Part shown: piece by piece, positions 1-10,200 of the stretch
Numbering within the stretch: position 1 is the first letter of the stretch
Layout: the number at the start of each line of letters is the position of its first letter
Assembly (NCBI GenBank): GCA_039090855.1
Contig: CM077034.1
Span: forward strand, 222,978,331 to 223,042,330
DNA: 64,000 nt
Source: Macrothele yani
Taxonomy: Eukaryota > Arthropoda > Arachnida > Araneae > Macrothelidae
Reading direction: 5' to 3'
The notes under the pieces: generated by a model
Seen by the model: the letters and a program-made list of their open reading frames with translations, nothing else
What the model was told of the DNA's origin: nothing
Database searches by the model: none
Position numbers and translations under genes: made by a program

Positions 1-3000
1 ACAGTCCATTTGAAATTCATCTTGGCTGTTTTTAGAAAGTGCTGCACCTGCCTGACCTTTAATTTAAAAAATCCCACTCAACCTGCCCTTAAGCCTAAAA
101 TGACCATCTTACACATAACAGTTCATTTGAAATTCATCCTAGCTGTTTTTAAAAATGTGCTGCACCCTGCCTGACCTTTAATTTAAAAAATCCCACCCTA
201 CCTGCCCTTAAGCCTAAAATGATCACCCTACACGTAACAGTCCATTTGAAATTCATCTTGGCTGTTTTTAGAAAGTGCTGCACCTGCCTGACCTTTAATT
301 TAAAAATCCCACTCAACCTGCCCTTAAGCCTAAAATGACCATCTTACACATAACAGTTCATTTGAAATTCATCCTAGCTGTTTTTAAAAATGTGCTGCAC
401 CCTGCCTGACCTTTAATTTAAAAAATCCCACCCTACCTGCCCTTAAGCCTAAAATGATCACCCTACACGTAACAGTCCATTTGAAATTCATCTTGGCTGT
501 TTTTAGAAAGTGCTGCACCTGCCTGACCTTTAATTTAAAAAATCCCACTCAACCTGCCCTTAAGCCTAAAATGACCATCTTACACATAACAGTTCATTTG
601 AAATTCATCCTAGCTGTTTTTAAAAATGTGCTGCACCCTGCCTGACCTTTAATTTAAAAAATCCCACCCTACCTGCCCTTAAGCCTAAAATGATCACCCT
701 ACACGTAACAGTCCATTTGAAATTCATCTTGGCTGTTTTTAGAAAGTGCTGCACCTGCCTGACCTTTAATTTAAAAATCCCACTCTACACGTAACAGTCC
801 ATTTGAAATTCATCTTGGCTGTTTTTAGAAAGTGCTGCACCTGCCTGACCTTTAATTTAAAAAATCCCACTCAACCTGCCCTTAAGCCTAAAATGACCAT
901 CTTACACATAACAGTTCATTTGAAATTCATCCTAGCTGTTTTTAAAAATGTGCTGCACCCTGCCTGACCTTTAATTTAAAAAATCCCACCCTACCTGCCC
1001 TTAAGCCTAAAATGATCACCCTACACGTAACAGTCCATTTGAAATTCATCTTGGCTGTTTTTAGAAAGTGCTGCACCTGCCTGACCTTTAATTTAAAAAA
1101 TCCCACCCTACCTGCCCTTAAGCCTAAAATGATCACCCTACACGTAACAGTCCATTTGAAATTCATCTTGGCTGTTTTTAGAAAGTGCTGCACCTGCCTG
1201 ACCTTTAATTTAAAAAAATCCCACCCTACCTGCCCTTAAGCCTAAAATGATCACCCTACACGTAACAGTCCATTTGAAATTCATCTTGGCTGTTTTTTAG
1301 AAAGTGCTGCACCTGCCTGACCTTTAATTTAAAAAATCCCACCCTACCTGCCCTTAAGCCTAAAATGATCACCCTACACGTAACAGTCCATTTGAAATTC
1401 ATCTTGGCTGTTTTTAGAAAGTGCTGCACCTGCCTGACCTTTAATTTAAAAAATCCCACCCTACCTGCCCTTAAGCCTAAAATGATCACCCTACACGTAA
1501 CAGTCCATTTGAAATTCATCTTGGCTGTTTTTAGAAAGTGCTGCACCTGCCTGACCTTTAATTTAAAAAATCCCACCCTACCTGCCCTTAAGCCTAAAAT
1601 GATCACCCTACACGTAACAGTCCATTTGAAATTCATCTTGGCTGTTTTTAGAAAGTGCTGCACCTGCCTGACCTTTAATTTAAAAAATCCCACTCAACCT
1701 GCTCCTTAAGCCTAAAATGACCATCTTACACATAACAGTTCATTTGAAATTCATCCTAGCTGTTTTTAAAAATGTGCTGCACCCTGCCTGACCTTTAATT
1801 TAAAAAATCCCACCCTACCTGCCCTTAAGCCTAAAATGATCACCCTACACGTAACAGTCCATTTGAAATTCATCTTGGCTGTTTTTAGAAAGTGCTGCAC
1901 CTGCCTGACCTTTAATTTAAAAAAATCCCACTCAACCTGCCCTTAAGCCTAAAATGACCATCTTACACATAACAGTTCATTTGAAATTCATCCTAGCTGT
2001 TTTTAAAAATGTGCTGCACCCTGCCTGACCTTTAATTTAAAAAATCCCACCCTACCTGCCCTTAAGCCTAAAATGATCACCCTACACGTAACAGTCCATT
2101 TGAAATTCATCTTGGCTGTTTTTAGAAAGTGCTGCACCTGCCTGACCTTTAATTTAAAAAATCCCACCCTACCTGCCCTTAAGCCTAAAATGATCACCCT
2201 ACACGTAACAGTCCATTTGAAATTCATCTTGGCTGTTTTTAGAAAGTGCTGCACCTGCCTGACCTTTAATTTAAAAATCCCACCCTACCTGCCCTTAAGC
2301 CTAAAATGATCACCCTACACGTAACAGTCCATTTGAAATTCATCTTGGCTGTTTTTAGAAAGTGCTGCACCTGCCTGACCTTTAATTTAAAAAATCCCAC
2401 TCAACCTGCCCTTAAGCCTAAAATGACCATCTTACACATAACAGTTCATTTGAAATTCATCCTAGCTGTTTTTAAAAATGTGCTGCACCCTGCCTGACCT
2501 TTAATTTAAAAAATCCCACCCTACCTGCCCTTAAGCCTAAAATGATCACCCTACACGTAACAGTCCATTTGAAATTCATCTTGGCTGTTTTTAGAAAGTG
2601 CTGCACCTGCCTGACCTTTAATTTAAAAAAAATCCCACTCAACCTGCCCTTAAGCCTAAAATGACCATCTTACACATAACAGTTCATTTGAAATTCATCC
2701 TAGCTGTTTTTAAAAATGTGCTGCACCCTGCCTGACCTTTAATTTAAAAAATCCCACCCTACCTGCCCTTAAGCCTAAAATGATCACCCTACACGTAACA
2801 GTCCATTTGAAATTCATCTTGGCTGTTTTTAGAAAGTGCTGCACCTGCCTGACCTTTAATTTAAAAAAATCCCACCCTACCTGCCCTTAAGCCTAAAATG
2901 ATCACCCTACACGTAACAGTCCATTTGAAATTCATCTTGGCTGTTTTTAGAAAGTGCTGCACCTGCCTGCCCTTTAATTAAAAAATTCCATCCTACCTGC

Positions 3001-3117
3001 CCTTAAGCCTAAAATGACTATCCTACACCTAACAGTCCATTTGAAATTCATCCTAGCTGTTTTTAGAAAGTACTGCACCCTGCCTGCCCTTTATTTTTAA
3101 AAATTTCACCCTACATG
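1..3117. repeat. ~117-bp satellite array, two monomer variants
   Basis: About 26 head-to-tail monomers of 116-119 bp, each with a block reading acagtycatttgaaattcat followed by ctgacctttaatttaaaaa. Two variants are interspersed: one with gatcaccctacacgtaacagtcc and one with gaccatcttacacataacagttc, the second also having an extra base before the 'tgctgcaccctg' motif. They often alternate as ~235-bp dimers but not strictly. Monomer identity is high until about 2940; the last two units (2940-3117) are clearly diverged, as expected at an array edge. The array enters from outside the window. Short open frames arise from the repeat on both strands, but the unit length is usually not a multiple of three and I see no coding signal. 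Confidence 0.97.
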
Positions 3118-3780
3118 CCCCAGGGCTGTTTGTGTTCCGGGTCTAATCCGTATTTCCGGGTTCGGGCGATCTTTCATACCCGGAATTCCGGAAGTTTAGC
3201 TTTGAAGACATTTTTTAAGACTGTTAAATTTTGAGTTCTAATAAGCGACAAAGCAAAAAAAAAAAAAAAAAATTTACAACGATTCATGGCAAAAGTATTT
3301 ACCAAAAAAATTGCTTTTCACCAATGAATCAATGCGATAATAATATTGTCTTCTTCGCCGACTCAAGTTTGACGCCTGAAGTCTCGACATGAAGCCAGCA
3401 GTTCGTGCTGTGGTTGTCCGTTGTTCTGTGGGAAGGGCATGCGCGTAAATTCTCAGTCATTTCGTCGGCGCTTTCTGCTCCTCGATGCGAAAAAAACGGT
3501 TTTTCGCTCTGATGAGTGATGTAGGATTAAAACTTGGAGATGCCGGGGTAACGAGTTAAAGCAAATGAAGTATGTCACTCACGCGTCTGCACCTACACGC
3601 GGGAGCAGCCTGCCTCATTGTATTAGTAAGTCAGTAAGTGTGGAGGTGTCTTTGTTTCCCTGATGAAATTTTTGTGCTTTTTTGTTTAGGTAAAAGTGAT
3701 GGAGTTTGTGTGTGTGTGTGAATGTTTTAGGGATTTGAAAGTTTACACGATTTCAGTTTAAGTTAAGTTCGTCATCAACG
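3118..3780. other. Non-repetitive spacer, no gene recognised
   Basis: The satellite stops abruptly at 'catgcccCAGGGCTGTTTGTG'. The new sequence is relatively CpG-rich around 3350-3620, contains an 18-A run near 3256 and a short TG run near 3708. A polypyrimidine stretch ending in 'tttgtttag' at about 3688 resembles a splice acceptor and lies about 90 bp upstream of the coding remnant at 3781, but no matching donor or upstream exon can be assigned. The start 'CAGGGCTGTTTG' resembles hAT-type transposon termini; no matching inverted end was found, so this stays a weak suggestion. Confidence 0.4.
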
Positions 3781-4136
3781 ATGCAGTTTTTAACCAAAAC
3801 TGACGATCTCAAGACATTAGAGGCCTCGGTCAAAAATAAATTCCGGTGGGATTGGCTACAAAAAATACACCCAGAAGGAGAAAGCTGGGATATGGTGGCG
3901 GAAAATGGATATAGCTGGGTCATGTTTCTGCATATATAAATGGAGTACGTGCTACAGTTCTGCCTCCAAAACCTGTTGAAGCAATTATAACGGCTACTTG
4001 TAATAGTAAAGGTTCTTCTTTCTCTTCGGTACACAAACAAGACACTGCAAATGAAGGATGTTGTAAATGTAAGCGTCAGCCTGATAGCGTCTGCACTAAA
4101 AAACAAATGAAGATTGCACAATTTGTTAAGAAATAG
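3781..4136 (+). pseudogene. Unrecognised short coding remnant, frameshifted
   Basis: An ATG at 3781 opens a 52-codon frame beginning MQFLTKTDDLKTLEAS and containing KFRWDWLQKIHPEGESW; it stops at 3937-3939. From 3930 a second frame runs to a TAG at 4134-4136, with a Cys-rich segment (GCCKCKRQPDSVC) and the ending KKQMKIAQFVKK. The two frames overlap at 'catatataaatgg', so one indel would join them into a basic protein of about 120 residues. The 'FRWDWL' start followed by a Cys-rich part is loosely reminiscent of N-terminal regions of hAT/BED-type transposase-like proteins, but I cannot name the family. It may be a decayed element or a retrocopy. The longest open frame on the opposite strand (3753-4121) looks like a chance shadow. 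Confidence 0.35.
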
Positions 4137-4265
4137 TGTTATTTTATTAGTAAATATAACTTTAGATTAACACCACACCAAACTGATATGTTTTTTATTA
4201 ATAAATAGAACTTTAATTCAATATCCAATTTGCTAAATTAGTAAATAGAACTTTAGATCAATACC

Positions 4266-4276
4266 ACCTGACTGAA
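4266..4276. other. Left 11-bp direct repeat (putative target duplication)
   Basis: acctgactgaa, identical to 5559-5569 at the other end of the tRNA-bearing block. Confidence 0.6.
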
Positions 4277-4522
4277 TACAGACATTTAACGTGGACCAGT
4301 AACATCAAAAAAAGATCTTCGCTCTTTCCACGTTTATCAGTGAGTCACGGAAAAATTCTCATTGGCCGCCACCGGGAGTATAAATTATTCAGTCGCCTTC
4401 TAATTATTTCTTCAGTAGCTGCTTACCATCTTTGGTGAATCCCCAGCATTGTGCGGAGCTCCAAGAAGCCACCTGCCAAATTGGCTTGGCAGTTAGCGTG
4501 TGTGAGTCTGGAGACATTCGAG

Positions 4523-4594
4523 GCCGCTGTGGTGTAGCGGAAGCATATCCGGCGCATAACTGGAAGACCCTGGGTTTGACTCCCGGTGGCGGCC
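4523..4594 (+). tRNA. tRNA-like gene, copy 1 (CAT in anticodon loop)
   Basis: A 72-nt cloverleaf can be folded by hand. The acceptor GCCGCTG pairs with TGGCGGC. A box A-like TGGTGTAGCGGAAGC forms the D arm. The anticodon stem TCCGG/CTGGA closes the loop CGCATAA, and the T arm is CTGGG/CCCGG. Box B is ggtttgactcc, so the conserved TTC has become TTT. Position 33 is G instead of the near-universal U, so a functional tRNA is doubtful; a tRNA-derived SINE head or pseudogene is more likely. No T-run terminator lies directly downstream except 'gaattttttcc' about 10 bp on, which could stop Pol III. Confidence 0.45.
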
Positions 4595-4824
4595 AATGAG
4601 AATTTTTTCCGTGACTCACTTATAAACGTGGAAAGAGCAAAGATCTTTGTTTGATGTTCCTGGTCCACGTGAAATGTCTGTATTAATTATTCATTCGCCT
4701 TCTAATTATTTCTTCAGTTGCTGCTTACCATCTTTGGTGAATCCCCAGCATTGTGCGGGGCTCCAAGAAGCAACCTGCCAAATTGGCTTGGCAGTTAGCG
4801 TGTGTGATTCTGGAGAAATTCGAG

Positions 4825-4896
4825 GCCGCTGTGGTGTAGCGGAAGCATATCCGGCGCATAACTGGAAGACCCTGGGTTCGACTCCCGGTGGCGGTC
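4825..4896 (+). tRNA. tRNA-like gene, copy 2 (CAT in anticodon loop)
   Basis: Same fold as the first copy, with an intact box B (GGTTCGACTCC), making it the best promoter match of the four. The acceptor 3' base changed (TGGCGGT), leaving a G-T closing pair. The anticodon loop is CGCATAA, again with G at position 33. It is followed by 'gaattttttcc', a possible Pol III stop. Confidence 0.5.
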
Positions 4897-5126
4897 AATG
4901 AGAATTTTTTCCGTGACTCACTTATAAACGTGGAAAGAGCAAAGATCTTTGTCTGATGTTCCTGGTCCACGTTAAATGTCTGTATTAATTATTCATTCGC
5001 CTTCTAATTATTTCTTCCGTTGCTGCTTACCATCTTTGGTGAATCCCCAGCATTGCGCGGGGCTCCAAGAAGTAACCTGCCAACTTGGCTTGGCAGTTAG
5101 CGTGTGTGAGTCTGGAGGAATTCGAG

Positions 5127-5198
5127 GCCGCTGTGGTGTAGCGGGAGCATATCCGGCGCGTAACTGGAAGACCCAGGATTCGACTCCCGGTGGCGGCC
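5127..5198 (+). tRNA. tRNA-like gene, copy 3 (CGT in anticodon loop)
   Basis: Same fold; the anticodon loop is now CGCGTAA. Box B is altered (AGGATTCGACTCC) and the unit is the most diverged of the four. Probably a pseudogene. Confidence 0.4.
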
Positions 5199-5427
5199 AA
5201 TGAGAATTTTTCCGTGACTCACTTATAAACGTGGAAAGAGCGAAGATCCTTGTTTGATGTTCCTGGTCCACGTTAAATGTCTGTATTAATTATTCATTCG
5301 CCTTCTAATTATTTCTTCAGTTGCTGCTTACCATCTTTGGTGAATCCCCAGCATTGTGCAGGGCTCCAAGAAGCCACCTGCCAAATTGGCTTGGCAGTTA
5401 GCGTGTGTTATTCTGGAGAAATTCGAG

Positions 5428-5499
5428 GCCGCTGTGGTGTAGCGGAAGCATATCCGGCGCGTAACTGGAAGACCCTGGGTTTGACTCCCGGTGGCGGTC
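5428..5499 (+). tRNA. tRNA-like gene, copy 4 (CGT in anticodon loop)
   Basis: Same fold with loop CGCGTAA and box B GGTTTGACTCC. It lies in the last, truncated unit. Confidence 0.4.
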
Positions 5500-5558
5500 A
5501 ATGAGAATTTTTTCCGTGACTCACTTATAAACGTGGAAAGAGCGAAGATCTTTGTTTG

Positions 5559-5569
5559 ACCTGACTGAA
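5559..5569. other. Right 11-bp direct repeat (putative target duplication)
   Basis: acctgactgaa, partner of 4266-4276. The repeated unit ends exactly before it. Confidence 0.6.
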
Positions 5570-6154
5570 ACTGAACGATTAAAATTTCTGTTAAAAAAGA
5601 TCAATATCCTATGAAAAAGAGGAGTTGCCCTTCTAGTAACATAAAAAGTTGACTGCAGATTTTCTTGTTTTATTTATTTGCCAAATGGGTAATTTTACTA
5701 TTGGAAAGAAAGGCAAAACTTTTTTAAAACGTATGTTATGTGTGTAATTGGTTTATTTTATACAAATGCAAAATTTTTATTAACATTCTTAGTGTGGTAT
5801 ATGTTAAAGACAATATCATGTAGTTGTCGAAATCAAAGTTACCTAAATTTCACTGAAGGAATTCATTGTTTTAGCAACAAATTAATACTGCAAGCTCAAC
5901 CCCAAAATAATTTATTGTTGTGAGCAAAAGGTATAGTAAGTACTTCCCAAAGCGAAACCATTTTATCTTTCGAAGTATCAGTAACAGCTTTGCTCATAAG
6001 TATAATCATTAGAGGTACTAATAGTAACAGAAATACTTTTGTTGTGCTAGGGGGGTACTCACACATGTTCATTTATGTCTCGAGTTTATGCATTTGCACC
6101 GTTGGGAGACGCCAATGATTTCAGGGTTTCATGCCTTGCCTTGCAAACACCTCT
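5570..6154. other. AT-rich spacer, nothing recognised
   Basis: No repeat, RNA gene or convincing coding frame was seen. A 61-codon open frame at 5738-5923 has no recognisable motif. Confidence 0.5.
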
Positions 6155-6330
6155 GATGCCCTTAAGCCTAAGATGACCACCCTACACCTAACAGTCCATT
6201 TGAAATTCATCCTAGCTGTTTTTAGAAAGGTGCTGCACCCTGCCTGCCCTTTAATTTAAAAATCCCACCCTACCTTCCCTCAAGCCTAAATTGATGACCT
6301 CCCTACCCCTAACAGTCCGTTTGAAACATA
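6155..6330 (+). repeat. Detached, diverged fragment of the 117-bp satellite
   Basis: About 1.5 monomers: 'cccttaagcctaagatgacc', then 'cctaacagtccatttgaaat', then a further partial copy ending 'cctaacagtccgtttgaaac'. Divergence resembles the last units at 2940-3117, so this is an edge remnant. The intervening 3 kb was either inserted into the array edge or the fragment was left behind when the array shrank. Confidence 0.85.
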
Positions 6331-7030
6331 CAGGAGATTCTTCCGCGGATTCGCGGAATTCCGCTTTTTCGGCATCATTTGGGTCCTTCTCGAGATCGAT
6401 GCAAAACTGAAAAGAAATTTTGGAGGAATTAGTTGGGGGGGTCATTTTCCCTCAGGGGACAGTATATTATTTCATCTTTCAAAACTTTCGAAAATGGAAA
6501 TTAAACAGATTGAAGATTGTTTTTTTTCTTTTCTTGGGATGCTCCTTTTGCTCAGTATTTCTATTAAATATAATTTTATTCCATAAATATTTGTATTTTA
6601 GCTTGAAAACGGAGATTTTTTTTTTAAGAAAACGGAAGTTAGACGTCATGAAAATTTCCCAGTAGTATTGAGGCTGGAGAGTCTTCCATTTGCGCGACGC
6701 ACGAGATTGATGCATAACTGAACAGGATTCTTGGGGTGATTGATGGTGTGTGTATGTGTGTTAGGAGTCGTTTTCCGCCGGAGGGCGGAATTCCGATTTC
6801 CGAAAATGGAAGTTAGACGGAGGGAAGATTTCTTCCGTGGTCGTAACTTTTTTTTTTTCTCGTGATGTTTCTTCTGACCAGTGTTGTTGCAAAATGCCAT
6901 TTTTTCCACAAATATTAGCATTTCACCTCAAGAATGTAGGAAGAATTTCCGAAAACGGAAGTCGAACGGAGCAAAGAATTCGGCCGTCATCCTAATTTTT
7001 TCCCCCGCGGTGTTCCCTCTATCTCAAGTG
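6331..7030. repeat. Degenerate dispersed repeat with internal motif copies
   Basis: 6331-6450 ('gattcttccgcg...ttcgcggaattccgc...cggcatcatttgg') is homologous to 61355-61480, marking a dispersed family. Further inside, the motif 'cgaaaayggaarttaracg' recurs near 6489, 6629, 6805 and 6951 at 140-176-bp spacing, each followed by a T-rich block. The internal copies are too diverged for a clear monomer. The family is unidentified. Confidence 0.6.
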
Positions 7031-7259
7031 GATGTGCTGTAGTTTAATATTTATGTAAATAAATTTACATGAACAATTCTGTCTTATTCATGCTACCTTA
7101 TATTCATATTGTTTCACTGCGTGTTCTGATTTTTCACCCGGTTGAAAAGTTCAGCTTTATTTTTCTTCGTCAGTCTTGTGTATGTTGAAAGAGATGCACA
7201 TTCATTTATTGATCATTCACATGAAACCATTTCTAGATTGTTAAAAAACCAGATTATTA

Positions 7260-10200
7260 TTACAGATTTTGGTATTTTCGATCTTAAAAGAGTAGAGTCA
7301 GAAACCATTCTATTCCTTTATGGCATTGCTTTATGGCATTCCTTTATGGCATTGCTGATTGCTGAAGTAATGGAGCTGGCTGAGTACTTCAACCTAAATG
7401 AAGATGATTTACTATTAGGTCTATTACTACAAATCTTGGTATCTTGGATCTTAGAAAAGTAGGGTCAGAAACCACTCTAAGCCTTTGTGGCATTGCTGAA
7501 GTAATGGAGCTGACCGAGTACTTCAACCTAGATGAAGATGATTTACTATTAGGTCTATTACTACAAATCTTGGTATCTTGGATCTTAGAAAAGTATGGTC
7601 AGAAACCACTCTAAGCCTTTATGGCATTACTGAAGTAATGGACCTAGATGAAGATGATTTACTATTAGGTCTATTATTACAAATCTTTGATCTTAGAAAA
7701 GTAGGGTCAGAAACCATTCTAAGCCTTTATGGCATTACTGAAGTAATGGAGCTGGCTGAGTACTTCAACCTAGATGAAGATGATTTACTATTAGGTCTAT
7801 TATTACAAATCTTTGATCTTAGAAAAGTAGGGTCAGAAACCATTCTAAGCCTTTATGGCATTACTGAAGTAATGGACCTAGATGAAGATGATTTACTATT
7901 AGGTCTATTATTACAAATCTTTGATCTTAGAAAAGTAGGGTCAGAAACCATTCTAAGCCTTTATGGCATTACTGAAGTAATGGAGCTGGCTGAGTACTTC
8001 AACCTAGATGAAGAGGATTTACTATTAGGTCTATTACTATAAATCTTGGTATCTTGAATCTTAGAAAAGTAGGGTCAGAAACCACTCTAAGCCTTTGTGG
8101 CATTGCTGAAGTAATGGAGCTGGCTGAGTACTTCAACCTAGATGAAGATGATTTACTATTAGGTCTATTATTACAAATCTTTGATCTTAGAAAAGTAGGG
8201 TCAGAAACCATTCTAAGCCTTTATGGCATTACTGAAGTAATGGAGCTGGCTGAGTACTTCAACCTAGATGAAGATGATTTACTATTAGGTCTATTATTAC
8301 AAATCTTTAATCTTAGAAAAGTAGAGTCAGAAACCATTCTAAGCCTTTATGGCATTACTGAAGTAATGGAGCTGGCTGAGTACTTCAACCTAGATGAAGA
8401 TGATTTACTATTAGGTCTATTATTACAAATCTTTGATCTTAGAAAAGTAGGGTCAGAAACCATTCTAAGCCTTTATGGCATTACTGAAGTAATGGAGCTG
8501 GCTGAGTACTTCAACCTAGATGAAGATGATTTACTATTAGGTCTATTATTACAAATCTTTAATCTTAGAAAAGTAGAGTCAGAAACCATTCTAAGCCTTT
8601 ATGGCATTACTGAAGTAATGGAGCTGGCTGAGTACTTCAACCTAGATGAAGATGATTTACTATTAGGTCTATTATTACAAATCTTTGATCTTAGAAAAGT
8701 AGGGTCAGAAACCATTCTAAGCCTTTATGACATTACTGAAGTAATGGACCTAGATGAAGATGATTTACTATTAGGTCTATTATTACAAATCTTTGATCTT
8801 AGAAAAGTAGGGTCAGAAACCATTCTAAGCCTTTATGGCATTACTGAAGTAATGGAGCTGGCTGAGTACTTCAACCTAGATGAAGATGATTTACTATTAG
8901 GTCTATTATTACAAATCTTTAATCTTAGAAAAGTAGGGTCAGAAACCATTCTAAGCCTTTATGGCATTACTGAAGTAATGGAGCTGGCTGAGTACTTCAA
9001 CCTAGATGAAGATGATTTACTATTAGGTCTATTATTACAAATCTTTAATCTTAGAAAAGTAGGGTCAGAAACCATTCTAAGCCTTTATGGCATTACTGAA
9101 GTAATGGAGCTGGCTGAGTACTTCAACCTAGATGAAGATGATTTACTATTAGGTCTATTATTACAAATCTTTGATCTTAGAAAAGTAGGGTCAGAAACCA
9201 TTCTAAGCCTTTATGGCATTACTGAAGTAATGGAGCTGGCTGAGTACTTCAACCTAGATGAAGATGATTTACTATTAGGTCTATTATTACAAATCTTTAA
9301 TCTTAGAAAAGTAGGGTCAGAAACCATTCTAAGCCTTTATGGCATTACTGAAGTAATGGAGCTGGCTGAGTACTTCAACCTAGATGAAGATGATTTACTA
9401 TTAGGTCTATTATTACAAATCTTTAATCTTAGAAAAGTAGGGTCAGAAACCATTCTAAGCCTTTATGGCATTACTGAAGTAATGGAGCTGGCTGAGTACT
9501 TCAACCTAGATGAAGATGATTTACTATTAGGTCTATTATTACAAATCTTTGATCTTAGAAAAGTAGGGTCAGAAACCATTCTAAGCCTTTATGGCATTAC
9601 TGAAGTAATGGAGCTGGCTGAGTACTTCAACCTAGATGAAGATGATTTACTATTAGGTCTATTATTACAAATCTTTAATCTTAGAAAAGTAGGGTCAGAA
9701 ACCATTCTAAGCCTTTATGGCATTACTGAAGTAATGGAGCTGGCTGAGTACTTCAACCTAGATGAAGATGATTTACTATTAGGTCTATTGTTACAAATCT
9801 TTGATCTTAGAAAAGTAGGGTCAGAAACCATTCTAAGCCTTTATGGCATTACTGAAGTAATGGACCTAGATGAAGATGATTTACTATTAGGTCTATTATT
9901 ACAAATCTTTGATCTTAGAAAAGTAGGGTCAGAAACCATTCTAAGGCTTTATGGCATTACTGAAGTAATGGAGCTGGCTGAGTACTTCAACCTAGATGAA
10001 GATGATTTACTATTAGGTCTATTATTACAAATCTTTGATCTTAGAAAAGTAGGGTCAGAAACCATTCTAAGCCTTTATGGCATTACTGAAGTAATGGACC
10101 TAGATGAAGATGATTTACTATTAGGTCTATTATTACAAATCTTTGATCTTAGAAAAGTAGGGTCAGAAACCATTCCAAGCCTTTATGGCATTACTGAAGT

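Larger units (their letters stand above)
4277..5558 (+). mobile_element. tRNA-bearing tandem element with inverted left arm
   Basis: Four head-to-tail units of 301-302 bp begin at about 4379, the last truncated at 5558. Each unit holds one tRNA-like gene. The left 102 bp (4277-4378) is an inverted copy of the unit's 3' part: 'ctctttccacgtttat' near 4319 is the reverse complement of 'ataaacgtggaaagag' in every unit. The block is bracketed by the 11-bp direct repeat acctgactgaa (4266-4276 and 5559-5569), which looks like a target-site duplication. This suggests insertion of a tRNA-derived, partly fold-back element. A SINE that multimerised, or a locally amplified tRNA locus, are alternatives. 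Confidence 0.7.

Noticed and set aside
1..2500. Small proteins of 60-145 codons in the 117-bp satellite
   Set aside because: They are repeat by-products in both orientations, broken whenever the unit is not a multiple of three.
3753..4121. A minus-strand gene of 122 codons
   Set aside because: The plus strand carries the more protein-like text across the same bases; the minus frame looks like a shadow.
3118..5569. A complete hAT transposon starting at CAGGGCTGTTTG
   Set aside because: No inverted partner end, no 8-bp target duplication and no recognisable hAT transposase were found.
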